64,000 nt of DNA from CAWEPK01 sp963835595 (GCA_963835595.1 CAWIGL010000002.1:434001-498000); one strand, 5' to 3'; positions 8,114-17,182 are shown, numbered from the stretch's first letter. Numbers and translations are program-made. Notes: generated by a model not told the origin, from the letters alone.

Positions 8114-9364
8114 ATGTCGAAAACAGCAGAAGAGCTTTACGCCGAGCGTGAGAAAAGGGTCCTCGACGCCATCGCCCTGAAAAAACCGGACAGGGTGCCG
8201 GTCGTGGCCCTTTTCAGCTTCTTCCCTGCCGGCTATTCGGGGATGACGGTCGAGGAGGTCATGTACGACCCGGATAAGCTGTGGCAGGCTTACTGGCGCG
8301 CGATGACCGAGTTCGAGCCGGACATGGACCAAAACCCCTTCGCCTTGCGCTTCCTTGGCCCCATCCTCGACACCCTGGACCACACACAGCTTAAATGGCC
8401 GGGGCACGGCCTGTCGAGCAGCCTCACCTACCAGTTCGTCGAAGGGGAATATATGACGGCCGACGAATACGATCATTTCCTCTTCGACCCCACGGACTTC
8501 ATGCTCAGGAAGTACTGGCCCCGCGTCTTCGGCTCACTGAAAGGCTTCGAGAAGCTGTCGCCGCCCCGCAACATCGTCACCTACGCGATGGGCATGGCCT
8601 TCGGCTTCGCCCCGTTCAGTACGCCGGAGGCGGCGTCTGCCCTCGACACGCTCAAGAAGGCGGGTGAGCAATCGACGAAGATCGCCTCTTACGCGGCTGT
8701 CTACACGAAGAAGGCGAGAGAGGCGGGATTCCCCATGCAGTACGGGGGCTTCACCCAGGCCCCATTCGACACGCTGGGCGATTACTTCAGGGGCACGAGG
8801 GGCCTCATGCTCGATATGTACCGCAGGCCGAAGGAGGTCATAAAGGCCTGTGAAAAGCTCTTTTTCATAATGCGGGACATGGCGCTCGGGGCGGCCGGAG
8901 CCTCCGGCAACCCCAGGATCTTCATCCCCATACATAAGGGGCTCGACGGCTTCATGTCGATGGAGCAGTTCCAGACGTTTTTCTGGCCGACCCTGCGCGA
9001 CCTGATGATTGCCCTTCTCGACGCCGGGTGCGTGCCTTGCCCCCTCTGGGAAGGCAACTGCACGAGCAGGCTTCCTTACATAAAGGACTTGCCGGCCGGC
9101 CGCGCCCTGTACGGGTTCGAGGCGACCGACATCTTCAAGGCAAAGGAGATACTGGGCGACACGATCTGCATCAAGGGGAACGTGCCCCTTTCGATGATGG
9201 CGACGGGAAAGCCGGAAGACGTGAAGGCATACTGCAAGAAGCTGATAGACATCGCCGGGCGGGACGGGGGATACATCATGGACGCGGCGGCGAGCCTCGA
9301 CAACGCAAAGGCCGAGAACATCAGGGCGATGGTCGATTTTACGAAGGAATACGGGGTCTATTAA
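8114..9364 (+). CDS. Uroporphyrinogen decarboxylase-superfamily methyltransferase (probable MT1)
   Basis: A 416-residue member of the UroD/MtaA superfamily (COG0407). In anaerobes, members beside corrinoid proteins cleave a C-O, C-N or C-S methyl bond and methylate cob(I)alamin rather than acting on haem precursors. The C-terminal half carries LWEGNCTS and YGFEATD where methanogen MtaA/MtbA place His and Cys zinc ligands, so any metal site would use Glu residues, as proposed for some O-demethylase MT1 proteins. It starts one base after the corrinoid gene, the usual MT1-corrinoid arrangement. The substrate is unknown; a methoxylated aromatic acid or similar TRAP-imported methyl donor is the leading guess. 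Confidence 0.83.
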   Translation: MSKTAEELYAEREKRVLDAIALKKPDRVPVVALFSFFPAGYSGMTVEEVMYDPDKLWQAYWRAMTEFEPDMDQNPFALRFLGPILDTLDHTQLKWPGHGLSSSLTYQFVEGEYMTADEYDHFLFDPTDFMLRKYWPRVFGSLKGFEKLSPPRNIVTYAMGMAFGFAPFSTPEAASALDTLKKAGEQSTKIASYAAVYTKKAREAGFPMQYGGFTQAPFDTLGDYFRGTRGLMLDMYRRPKEVIKACEKLFFIMRDMALGAAGASGNPRIFIPIHKGLDGFMSMEQFQTFFWPTLRDLMIALLDAGCVPCPLWEGNCTSRLPYIKDLPAGRALYGFEATDIFKAKEILGDTICIKGNVPLSMMATGKPEDVKAYCKKLIDIAGRDGGYIMDAAASLDNAKAENIRAMVDFTKEYGVY

Positions 9365-9367
9365 TAC

Positions 9368-10225
9368 GTGGAAACCCGCGTCTCAAGCCGCCGGGGAAAA
9401 GAAGTCGTCATAGGGCCGGGGCTGACGACCGCCATCATAGGGGAGAGGATCAACCCCTTCGGCAAAGGCCCGATCAAGAAAGGGATGGCATCGGGCGACA
9501 TGTCGCCTATCCGAAAGGCGGCGGCCGAGCAGGTCGAGGCGGGCGCGGACATCCTCGTCGTAAGCGTTGGGGCCTTCGGCATCGACGAGGCTCGCATCCT
9601 TCCGATGGCTGCCGGGGCGATCATGGAAGAGGTGGACGTCCCCCTCTGCATCGAGACGAGGAACGCAGATGCCCTCGAAAGGACGCTCAGCCTCGGCTGC
9701 GGCAAGCCGGTCGTAAGCTCCGTGACGGGGGAAGGTAAGGTGCTCGACGGCCTGCTGCCGCTAGTAAAGCGCTACGGGACGGCCCTCGTCGCGCTTGCGT
9801 CCGGTGCGTCGGGCATCCCCAAAGGCGCCGAAGAAAGGCTCAACGTCGTGCGGCGGATCGTCGAGCGGGCGGAAGGCGCGGGCATCCCCCGTCAGGACAT
9901 CCTGGTCGATTGCGTCGCAGAGTCGAGCGCGGTCAACGATAATGCCTGCCGCGTTACCCTCGACACGATGCGCCGCGTATACGACCGGATGGGCCTCAAC
10001 CTCGTGCTCGGGGCGAGCAACGCGTCCTTCGGTCTGCCCGACAGGACGATAATCAATGGCGTCTTCCTTGCCCTCGCGATAGGCTCAGGGCTAAACGCGG
10101 CGATCACGAACCCCGCGACGATGAAGCCGTACACGATGGCGACCGACCTCCTCATGGGCCGCGACGTGAGGGCCAGGCGGTTTACGGCGTACTACAGAAA
10201 GCGGCTGGCCGGAAAACAACCTTGA
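9368..10225 (+). CDS. MeTr/DHPS-family methyltransferase (probable MT2, divergent pterin site)
   Basis: A 285-residue TIM-barrel protein of the dihydropteroate synthase / methyltetrahydrofolate:corrinoid methyltransferase family (AcsE- and MetH-like). It opens with the family motif GERINPFGKG and retains VLGASN, the region of the catalytic Asn. Two usual pterin contacts are changed: LCIDS is LCIET (Asp to Glu) and INSxN is VSSVT (Asn to Ser), while the third Asp (LVDC) is kept. The GTG start at 9368 lies three bases after the preceding stop. By position it is the MT2 that passes the methyl group from corrinoid to tetrahydrofolate; the altered residues leave open a different acceptor. Confidence 0.82.
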   Translation: METRVSSRRGKEVVIGPGLTTAIIGERINPFGKGPIKKGMASGDMSPIRKAAAEQVEAGADILVVSVGAFGIDEARILPMAAGAIMEEVDVPLCIETRNADALERTLSLGCGKPVVSSVTGEGKVLDGLLPLVKRYGTALVALASGASGIPKGAEERLNVVRRIVERAEGAGIPRQDILVDCVAESSAVNDNACRVTLDTMRRVYDRMGLNLVLGASNASFGLPDRTIINGVFLALAIGSGLNAAITNPATMKPYTMATDLLMGRDVRARRFTAYYRKRLAGKQP

Positions 10226-11067
10226 GCAGGGCAGATGCGATAAGAGCTGCCCTTCGCCGCGAGACAGTCTACCCCCTGCCGAGGGGTGAGCTGTTCATTG
10301 CCGTAGACTTCCTTGACCGCTTCTTCGGCGCAGAAACAGGCTATGCCGCGCGCCTGGCCGCAGCAGGCCGCGCACTCGCGCTCTCCCTCGTCGGCGTCGA
10401 TCTGAACGGCGGGGCGGCGTCCCCCTTCTTCGATTCAAATAGCGATTGTCTTCAAGGCTATTTCCTCGCAGGCTACCTGAACGGTCCCGTCTCCCGCCTG
10501 GTCGGGCAATGCGGCTTCCTCGACGCCATGCTTGGCATGAACAAGACATCCCGCCTTTTCCGTGAGATATGTGAGGCGACGGTGCGGGAGGCGGACGAGA
10601 CGGCCCGCCTGGCGGCCGACAGGGGTATTTCGGCGATAGCCCTTGCAGACGACATTGCAGGGACGCAGGGGCTTTTCTTTTCCCCCGGCTGGTTTATGGA
10701 GGGCCTCCTGCCCGTCTACGGGCGCATCGCCCGTATCATCCGGGACAGGGGCCTTTATGCCTTTTTTCACTCCGACGGCGATACGCGCAAAATCATAGGA
10801 CCGCTCGTCGAGGCAGGTTATACGTGCGTCCATCCGGTAGACGCGCAGGCGGGGCTCGACCTTTACTCCCTGAGGGCCGAGTTCGGGCCGAAGGTCTGCT
10901 TCATGGGACACATCGACATAGCGGGATGGGACGAAGAAAGGGTCGCGGCGGAGGTCGGGCGCGCCGAAAGCGCCTTCAGGCATGGCGGCCTCATACTCGG
11001 CTCCAGTTGCGGCGTATCCCTCGACACGTCGAAGCGCCTTGCCTCGCTCTATCCAGGCTGGCGGTGA
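10222..11067 (+). CDS. Second UroD-superfamily methyltransferase-like protein
   Basis: A 281-residue UroD-like protein, short for the family (usually 330-380). The TTG start at 10222 overlaps the stop of the upstream gene (TTGA), which argues for coupled translation. It keeps the active-site-side motif FFHSDGDTRKII near residue 178 and CFMGHIDI near 228, and ends soon after an ILGSSCGVS segment. Such HSDG proteins occur beside corrinoid methyl-transfer genes in acetogens and syntrophs. It could be an alternative MT1 for another methyl donor or an accessory protein; the sequence does not decide. Confidence 0.72.
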   Translation: MSRADAIRAALRRETVYPLPRGELFIAVDFLDRFFGAETGYAARLAAAGRALALSLVGVDLNGGAASPFFDSNSDCLQGYFLAGYLNGPVSRLVGQCGFLDAMLGMNKTSRLFREICEATVREADETARLAADRGISAIALADDIAGTQGLFFSPGWFMEGLLPVYGRIARIIRDRGLYAFFHSDGDTRKIIGPLVEAGYTCVHPVDAQAGLDLYSLRAEFGPKVCFMGHIDIAGWDEERVAAEVGRAESAFRHGGLILGSSCGVSLDTSKRLASLYPGWR

Positions 11068-11105
11068 AGCCTTCCAGTCTTTTATCGGCGACACCCTGAA
11101 GGCCG

Positions 11106-12134
11106 TCAGATTAAGGCGTGCCAGAGGGCGTGCTGCCGGCCGCCGTCATCCCTTACCTCCCGTCTCACCCTTGCCTCGGCTTCGAGATAGAGGAGGTGCG
11201 CAAGCGTCTCGCCGAGGGCAAACCATTTCTGCGCGAGCGGGAACAGGTCGAAAGAGTCGCAGTCGATGTCCCAGGTGATCTCCGAGGCCACCCGGTATGC
11301 GGTCTTCGGCCCTTCGGCGAGGGCGGCGAGCACCTCTTCCGCCCTATGGGCGTGGTGTTTTTTCAGCTCCTCGATCCTCCCCCGCATGTCGCAAAAGACA
11401 TCCCTGTGGCCGGGAAGGACCAGCTCGACATCGAGGCCGGCGACCTTGTCGAGGCTTTTCAGGTATTCGGCAAGGGGGTTCCAGTCGGGGAACCACCCTT
11501 GCAGGTTCGGCGTGATGTCGGCCAGGATGTGGTCCCCGGAGATGAGCATCTTGCGCCGCTCGTCGTATAGGCAGGTGTGGCCGAAGCTGTGACCGGGGAC
11601 TTCGATGCAGCGGAAATCGTAGCCGTTTATATCTATCCTGTCGCCGTCGGCGCACGGCGTGAAACGCAGGGGCAGCCTCACCCCGTACAGGCGGGCGGGG
11701 TGCCGGTCGATGGCCTCTCTCATGTCCTTTTCAGGGAAGCCGTGCAGGCTCGCGGAGACCTCGAAGCGGCTTTCGAACCACCCCTTGGAGAGAAGACGCT
11801 CCGTGTCCGGGCGGTTCATGTAGATCGTCGCCCCTTCGGCCGCAATCTCCGATACCAGGCCAAGGTGGTCGGCGTGGAAGTGGGTGATGAAGAAATCCGC
11901 ATCGGAGGCGCTCACTCCGAGGGCGTCGAGGCCCTCGGTCATAGCCTCCATGCACTCGGAGCGCCTCATGCCCGTATCGATTATGAGGTTGCGCGGCCGT
12001 CCCTTTATGACGTATGAGTTGACCGCCTTGAGGGGGTTGCCTGGAAGGGGCACCTCCAGCCTGTAGATGCCCTCCGCGACCTCCCGCGGCTTGCCCGCGC
12101 AATGGCCTTTCACCCCCGCTCGCCCGTCGTCCAT
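11106..12134 (-). CDS. MBL-fold metallo-hydrolase
   Basis: A 342-residue metallo-beta-lactamase-fold hydrolase. The dinuclear metal motif HFHADHLG sits near residue 90, followed by the GHSFGHTCLYD, SGDHIL and LPGHRDVF metal-ligand regions, in the order expected for glyoxalase II-like and lactonase-like enzymes. The last 80 residues resemble the winged-helix cap found after many of these domains (RAEEVLAALAEGPKTAYRVA). It converges on the methyl-transfer operon with a 38-bp gap and is not obviously part of it. The substrate is unknown; thioester or lactone hydrolysis is typical. Confidence 0.85.
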   Translation of the reverse strand: MDDGRAGVKGHCAGKPREVAEGIYRLEVPLPGNPLKAVNSYVIKGRPRNLIIDTGMRRSECMEAMTEGLDALGVSASDADFFITHFHADHLGLVSEIAAEGATIYMNRPDTERLLSKGWFESRFEVSASLHGFPEKDMREAIDRHPARLYGVRLPLRFTPCADGDRIDINGYDFRCIEVPGHSFGHTCLYDERRKMLISGDHILADITPNLQGWFPDWNPLAEYLKSLDKVAGLDVELVLPGHRDVFCDMRGRIEELKKHHAHRAEEVLAALAEGPKTAYRVASEITWDIDCDSFDLFPLAQKWFALGETLAHLLYLEAEARVRREVRDDGGRQHALWHALI

Positions 12135-12217
12135 GAGTCTCCTTACCCTTTCGTCTTATTCGGCTTCAAGGCGCCGTCTTGCCGTACCGATTGTGGTGTA
12201 TCTTCCCGTAATCGAGC

Positions 12218-12700
12218 TTATCTGGCGGGTCTCGGCGGCTTGACCTCCGCCGGGCGTCCGACGGCGATGACGGCCTCAACGCGCACGTTATCCGGGATGC
12301 CGAGCAGCTTTTGGATATATGCCTCGGCCGTCTCTTCGCCTGAATGCTGCCGGTTTCTGATCTGGCTCCAGCAGCTTCCGAGGCCCAGGGAATGGGCGGT
12401 GAGCTGCACCACTATGGAGGCGATGGCGCAGTCCTCCACCCAGACGTCCGATACGGACCCGTCCCCACAGACTACGATGGCGAGCGGCGCGTCCTTGATG
12501 AAATCGGACCCACGCTCCTTCGCCTTCGACAATTGAACGAGCGTGGCAGGGTCATCGACGAAGATGAACGTCCAGGGGTCCTTCCCCATCGACGAAGGGC
12601 AGCGGAGCAGCGCCTCCTTCATTATCTGGAGCGACTGCCCGTCGATGGGCTTCTTTTCGTATGCCCTAATGCTCCGTCTCGTCCGCAGTATATCGATCAT
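12218..12700 (-). CDS. Nitroreductase-family flavoprotein
   Basis: A 160-residue FMN-dependent nitroreductase-fold protein. The ATG at 12700 is chosen because AGGTG lies at the right distance and the N-terminus MIDILRTRRSIRAYEKKPI is the family FMN-binding motif; the longer upstream frame adds a non-family leader. GLGSCWSQI and PDNVRVEAVIAVGRP are also family-typical. These enzymes reduce nitroaromatics, quinones or flavins using NAD(P)H. It is divergently arranged from the aldo/keto reductase at 12916. The physiological substrate is unknown. Confidence 0.87.
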   Translation of the reverse strand: MIDILRTRRSIRAYEKKPIDGQSLQIMKEALLRCPSSMGKDPWTFIFVDDPATLVQLSKAKERGSDFIKDAPLAIVVCGDGSVSDVWVEDCAIASIVVQLTAHSLGLGSCWSQIRNRQHSGEETAEAYIQKLLGIPDNVRVEAVIAVGRPAEVKPPRPAR

Positions 12701-12915
12701 TTCGCACCTCCGGTTATTGAGGTAAGTATCCGCCGGTTTTCCCCGATAATTACCTATCCACGTAAAATAGATAACACAGACGAGTTCCGTTCGCAATGCA
12801 GAGCCGGTTTTGCGAAGCTCTGCGCCAGGGCCTTTACATGCCGCCTGCCATGCGATATCATTACACATAAGGGTTAAAGGCAAGCGGCGCCGGATATACG
12901 CAAAGAGGTCTCGAT

Positions 12916-13938
12916 ATGGAGAAAGCAAGGCTCGGCAAGACAGGACTGATCGTAACGAGGATGGGATGGGGGGGCATACCGATCCAGCGGGTCGTCGATG
13001 AGGGCGAGGCCGTTTCCGTCATCAGGGCGGTCGTCGAGATGGGCGTTGACCTTCTCGATACGGCCCGCGCCTATTCGAACAGCGAGCGCAGGATAGGTCT
13101 TGCCCTTGAAGGGCTGGACAGGCGCGTCGTGCTATCTACGAAGTCGCAGGTGAAGACTGCTGCAATCTACGACGAGGTGCACGAGAGCCTGAGACAGCTC
13201 AGGGTGCCGAAGATCGACATCTACCACCTCCACATGGTCCCGAACATAGCGGAGTACGAGAAAGCCATGGCGCCGGGGAACGGTTTTGATGCGCTTCTGC
13301 GGGCAAGGGACGAGGGGCTGATCGACCACATAGGGCTGACGAGCCACAACCTCGATGTGCTGCTCCGGGCTGTCGAAGACGCGCGCGTATCGGTCATCAT
13401 GGGATGTTACAGCTTCCTGGAGCCCCAGGCCGCTGAAAAAGTATTCCCGGCCGCGCTGGCCCGCGACATAGGCGTGCTGGCCATGAAGCCCTTTTCCGGC
13501 GGGGTCATAGAAGACGCAGGCTGCGCCCTCAGGTACGTCTTCTCGACCGAGGGCATAGTGCCCATACCCGGCACCGAGACCATCGACAAGGCCCGCGAGA
13601 ACTGGCGGATCTTTTTCGAGGGGGGCAGCCTCACCGAAGACGACAAGAAACGGATAGAAGCCATAAGGAAGGAGAACAATTACCAGTTCTGCAGAAGGTG
13701 CGATTACTGCCAGCCATGCACGGAAGGCATATCGATACAGTTCATTCTCGGATTGAAATCGACGCTCAAGAGGTTCGGCGCGAAGGTGCTGGAACTGGGC
13801 TGGATGACGGACGGCATCGAGAAGGCGCGCAATTGCTCGGAGTGCGGTGAGTGCCTGAAGCGCTGCCCTTACGGCCTCCCCATCCCCGACCTTATCAAAG
13901 AGAACCTTTCCCTCTACGACAGCTTCAGGAAGGGCTGA
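12916..13938 (+). CDS. Aldo/keto reductase with C-terminal 2[4Fe-4S] domain
   Basis: A 340-residue protein with an aldo/keto reductase barrel (residues 1 to about 260) followed by a cysteine-rich tail. Barrel signatures include DLLDTARAYSNSE around residue 47 and YHLHMV around 100. The tail has CRRCDYCQPC near 256 and CSECGECLKRCP near 308, consistent with one complete ferredoxin cluster and a second degenerate one. This architecture is common in strict anaerobes and links an NAD(P)H-type reductase to Fe-S electron transfer. A hairpin at 13943-13961 follows it. The substrate is unknown. Confidence 0.9.
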   Translation: MEKARLGKTGLIVTRMGWGGIPIQRVVDEGEAVSVIRAVVEMGVDLLDTARAYSNSERRIGLALEGLDRRVVLSTKSQVKTAAIYDEVHESLRQLRVPKIDIYHLHMVPNIAEYEKAMAPGNGFDALLRARDEGLIDHIGLTSHNLDVLLRAVEDARVSVIMGCYSFLEPQAAEKVFPAALARDIGVLAMKPFSGGVIEDAGCALRYVFSTEGIVPIPGTETIDKARENWRIFFEGGSLTEDDKKRIEAIRKENNYQFCRRCDYCQPCTEGISIQFILGLKSTLKRFGAKVLELGWMTDGIEKARNCSECGECLKRCPYGLPIPDLIKENLSLYDSFRKG

Positions 13939-13942
13939 AAAG

Positions 13943-13961
13943 CGCGCCCGAAGGGGGCGCA
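13943..13961. terminator. Hairpin between converging genes
   Basis: GCGCCC and GGGCGC arms around GAAGG lie in the 29-bp gap between the aldo/keto reductase and the converging pssA-like gene. The position suggests a shared bidirectional terminator; there is no clear U-tract. Confidence 0.4.
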
Positions 13962-13967
13962 CAATTC

Positions 13968-14681
13968 TCAGTATCTTCGCTCTTCTATAAACTGGATCAG
14001 CCAGCCGAGCAGTCCCGAAAGGACGTATACCCCTAGCGAGAGCAGTATTACCCAGAACTTGAAGAGGAACAGGAGGAGGCATACCAAGACCACCAGCAGC
14101 GCAAGCTTGACCCCTTGCAGCTTCTTCAGGACGGATGACTGCGGCTTCGAATAGCCCACCGTCGAAACCATCAGCAACCCGACAAGGCAGAAAAGGACGG
14201 CGAAAAGCGGGCGCGGGATGCTCCCGGCCGGAAAGCAGAGGATGCCGAGTCCTACCAGAATCCCGGCAATGGGGGAGGGAAGTCCCTCAAAGGCGTGGGG
14301 GGAGGAGCGGACGTTGAACCGTGCAAGCCTGTAAGCGGCGCAGACGGGGAAGACAATGGCCATAAGGATGCCAAGGTCTACGGACTGGCCGGTAAGCCCG
14401 ATGGTGGTCCCCGCCAGGTAGGTCTTATATGCCAGGTATCCGGGGGCGACGCCGAAGGCCACGCAGTCCGCGAGCGAGTCGAGCTCCTTCCCGACCGGGC
14501 TGTCAACGCGCAGCCGGCGCGCGACCTGGCCGTCCAGGCCGTCGAGGAGGGCAGCGAGGAGTATCAGCACGGCAGCGACGCGCTGGCCCTCGGCGGAGCC
14601 GTCGCTCGCAAATATGACGGATACGAACCCGCAGGTGAGGTTGCCCAGGGTAAGTATATTCGGTATCCAGACGGGCCTCAT
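13968..14681 (-). CDS. CDP-diacylglycerol--serine O-phosphatidyltransferase-like protein (first PssA paralogue)
   Basis: A 237-residue integral-membrane CDP-alcohol phosphatidyltransferase. The catalytic motif DG-x2-AR-x8-G-x3-D-x3-D is complete (DGLDGQVARR, then GKELDSLAD). The N-terminus NILTLGNLTCGF and the 6-8 hydrophobic segments match type II PssA, which joins CDP-diacylglycerol and serine to make phosphatidylserine. A second PssA at 34002 sits with psd, so this one may have another alcohol acceptor or condition. It is monocistronic, between a converging and a diverging gene. Confidence 0.83.
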   Translation of the reverse strand: MRPVWIPNILTLGNLTCGFVSVIFASDGSAEGQRVAAVLILLAALLDGLDGQVARRLRVDSPVGKELDSLADCVAFGVAPGYLAYKTYLAGTTIGLTGQSVDLGILMAIVFPVCAAYRLARFNVRSSPHAFEGLPSPIAGILVGLGILCFPAGSIPRPLFAVLFCLVGLLMVSTVGYSKPQSSVLKKLQGVKLALLVVLVCLLLFLFKFWVILLSLGVYVLSGLLGWLIQFIEERRY

Positions 14682-14803
14682 GGGATCAATCTTAATATAC
14701 GCCCGAACGTCCCGGTGCGCCTGCCCGGCCTGCGCGCTTTTCGCAGTCCGGAAGGCCCGCGTGCGCCTTGCGCAAGCGGCCCCTCCGCCTTTTTATGCCT
14801 CAA

Positions 14804-14832
14804 TTGACACGGCGTTCGGCTGGTTTTATATT
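14804..14832 (+). promoter_or_regulatory. Sigma70-type promoter upstream of mltD
   Basis: TTGACA (14804-14809), a 17-bp spacer and TATATT (14827-14832) give a near-consensus promoter starting about 160 nt before the lytic transglycosylase. A weaker candidate (TTGACG/TATGCT, 14960-14989) is nearer but would leave almost no leader. The rest of the 14682-15000 gap shows nothing else I can support. Confidence 0.6.
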
Positions 14833-15000
14833 TCAACAGGCGGGAAAAGAGACAGCTCGAAAAGGCACAAAGACGTGACTAAAAAGGGGGCGTTCACCGG
14901 CCCTCCGTGCCGTGTTTGCACAAAAGAGGACAAATAGGGCGATTTTGTGCGCTTTTTTATTGACGGCCAAAGCGGTCTTCTGATATGCTCACGTACCCTT

Positions 15001-16536
15001 ATGAAAAGGACGACCCTCGCGTCCCTGACTTTTGCATTTGCCTTGCTTTTCATTCTGACCTGCCTCCGGGGGTTCTGCGCCAATGCCCCCCAAAGCCGCC
15101 CGACTGCGGACTTGAGGGCAGCCACCCCCGTTGACGAAGAAACGCAGGCCGACGACGCCGATGCCCTTCCCGATAACCCCTTTATGGGCGGCACGCCCCG
15201 GGCGCCGGGCCAGGCAATGGGGGCCGGCCCGGAAGCAGCCGTGCCGGCTCAAACGGGTAACTGCGGTCTTACAGAGGAAGAAAAGAAGATCGTCGAGACG
15301 ATACGAAAGAACCTGGCCGCATCCAGCCTGTCGGACGGCTTCGACATGCCCGTCGTCCTGAACGATGCCGTAAGCCTTTACATAAAATATTTCACGGGGA
15401 CGAAACGCAAGGTCTTTGCGCGATGGCTCGTGCGGGCGGAGCAATACGCCCCGACGATAAGGTCGATCCTCAAGGCGAACGGCCTGCCGGAGGACCTTGC
15501 CTACCTCGCCATGATAGAAAGCGGCTTCAACATGAAGGCGTATTCGCCCGCCAAGGCGAAAGGCCCCTGGCAGTTCATCCACGAGACGGGCGCGCGGTAC
15601 GGGCTGCACGTCGGCTTCTGGGTGGACGAGCGATGCAACCTGGAAAAGTCCACCGTGGCGGCCGCCCGCTACCTGAAGGAGCTTTTCGACCGGTTCGGCT
15701 GCTGGTACCTGGCTGCCGCCGGTTACAACGCCGGGGAGCACAGGATTGAAAGGGCCATCGTAAAGCACGACACGCGGGATTTCTGGAAGCTCAGGCGTTA
15801 TAAGACGCTGCCCCGCGAGACCCAGGAGTATGTCCCCCAGTTGATCGCTGCCGCCCTGATCGCAAAGGAACCTGAGAAATACGGGTTCGCCGAAGGGACG
15901 TCCGATACGGTCGGGGCGCTGACGAAGATGGAAGTGCCGGGCGGCTTGCCCCTGCGCAGGATCGCTCATGCCCTCTCTATGGGACCCGGTGAGCTGACTG
16001 CCCTCAACCCTGAGCTCCTGAAGGGCATCACCCCGCCGGGCAGCAAGCCTTATATGATAACGCTTCCGGGCGCGCAGGATAGCGACGCAGTCGAAAAGAA
16101 GATCGAGGAAGAGTTCGAGGACGGCGGGCAGGTCGTGGGCGTCGTCAAATACCGTTTGAAGAAGAAGGAATCCCTGGCCGGCGTGATGAAGCGGTACAAG
16201 GTTTCCCGCGCCGACATCGCCCTCGTCAACGACGGGACGGCGAGGCCGCGCGTCGCCACGCTGCGCGTCGTCTATATCCCCAGGTTTGCCTCCCTGAAGG
16301 ACGAGCACCCGTCCGACAGTTCCGCCCGCGAGGCGGGCATTATGCATGACGACGGGGATAAGATCATAACGCTCGCGCGGATAAAGACCGGGACAAGGAA
16401 AGGGGGCGGTCCGAAGGTGGAGAAGACAGGCCTTACAAAACGCATCGCCCACAAGAAGGACCGAGCCGGGCATCATAAGACGGCAAAGAAGGGCGGCCGG
16501 GCCTTCAAGGCAAAGAGACTGGCCGCGCGCCGGTAA
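15001..16536 (+). CDS. mltD: Membrane-bound lytic murein transglycosylase D-like, with LysM region
   Basis: It cleaves peptidoglycan glycan strands non-hydrolytically in the periplasm. The ATG at 15001 is chosen because it directly begins a signal peptide (MKRTTLASLTFAFALLFILT, cleavage after the CLRGFCA region); the longer GTG frame at 14947 would bury it. The SLT domain covers about residues 150-300, with the catalytic Glu in MIESGFN and the motifs SPAKAKGPWQFI and AAAGYNAGE. A LysM-like segment (VKYRLKKKESLAGVMKRYKVS) lies near 380-425, followed by a basic tail. At 511 residues it is close to MltD length. Confidence 0.88.
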   Translation: MKRTTLASLTFAFALLFILTCLRGFCANAPQSRPTADLRAATPVDEETQADDADALPDNPFMGGTPRAPGQAMGAGPEAAVPAQTGNCGLTEEEKKIVETIRKNLAASSLSDGFDMPVVLNDAVSLYIKYFTGTKRKVFARWLVRAEQYAPTIRSILKANGLPEDLAYLAMIESGFNMKAYSPAKAKGPWQFIHETGARYGLHVGFWVDERCNLEKSTVAAARYLKELFDRFGCWYLAAAGYNAGEHRIERAIVKHDTRDFWKLRRYKTLPRETQEYVPQLIAAALIAKEPEKYGFAEGTSDTVGALTKMEVPGGLPLRRIAHALSMGPGELTALNPELLKGITPPGSKPYMITLPGAQDSDAVEKKIEEEFEDGGQVVGVVKYRLKKKESLAGVMKRYKVSRADIALVNDGTARPRVATLRVVYIPRFASLKDEHPSDSSAREAGIMHDDGDKIITLARIKTGTRKGGGPKVEKTGLTKRIAHKKDRAGHHKTAKKGGRAFKAKRLAARR

Positions 16537-16606
16537 ACCTCCCCTCTATATTGTGATAGGATAGTGTTGCGTGCCCCGCGCCGAATAACGCCGGGTCTTC
16601 ACCACA

Positions 16607-17182
16607 TCATGCCCGGAGCAGTCTGCCTGGGTCCTTGGCGCAATCCCCGACCGAGTTCTCCGTGCACTTTTGCCCGTCCGTCCAGCGGGCGCCCGACAGG
16701 CTGACGCCCGTAAGGTCCACATCCGACAGGTCCGCCCCGGTCAGGTTTGCGCGGGCAAGGCTGGCGCCAGAGAAGGTCGAGTGCGACAGATCGACATTGG
16801 CCAGGTCTGCCCCTGCCAGCTTGGCGCCTGCGAGGTTGGCGTAAGGCAGCCGGGCGTCCGTCATGTTGGCGCCCGAGAAGTCCGCCCCGGACAAATTGGC
16901 GTGGGAGAGAACGGACTTGATCATAACCGCGTTCCTTATGTTGCCATTCGACAGGTCCGCGCGCGACAGGTCCGCCCCCGACAGCCTGGCCCCCGACAGC
17001 CGGGTGCCGGGCAGCTTCGCGTCAACGAGCCGCGCGTCCTTCAGGTCGCAAAAAGGGCACGACCCGGTCGAAAGGAGCTTTTCGAGGTCCGTATCCTTGA
17101 AGGCCCAAGCAGGCGCGGCAAGGGCCAGCGCAACGGCCGCGAGGGCAAGCGCCCCCTTTATCGCATCTTTCGCCATCGACAT
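16607..17182 (-). CDS. Secreted pentapeptide-repeat protein
   Basis: A 191-residue exported protein. Residues 1-27 form a signal peptide (KGALALAAVALALAAPAWA). Residues about 38-165 are consecutive A(D/N)LxX pentapeptides (GADLSRADLSNGN, ANLSGADFSGANMTDARL and so on), predicted to form a right-handed quadrilateral beta-helix. A short CxxC (CPFC) precedes the repeats and two Cys follow them. The product may bind another protein or the envelope; no specific function can be assigned. Confidence 0.85.
   Translation of the reverse strand: MSMAKDAIKGALALAAVALALAAPAWAFKDTDLEKLLSTGSCPFCDLKDARLVDAKLPGTRLSGARLSGADLSRADLSNGNIRNAVMIKSVLSHANLSGADFSGANMTDARLPYANLAGAKLAGADLANVDLSHSTFSGASLARANLTGADLSDVDLTGVSLSGARWTDGQKCTENSVGDCAKDPGRLLRA

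Noticed and set aside
14875..14937. 20-codon GTG ORF with a CxxC before mltD
   Set aside because: Poor start context and no conservation evidence; more likely leader RNA.
14989..16476. 495-residue minus-strand frame opposite mltD
   Set aside because: Shadow of the transglycosylase gene; no motif.
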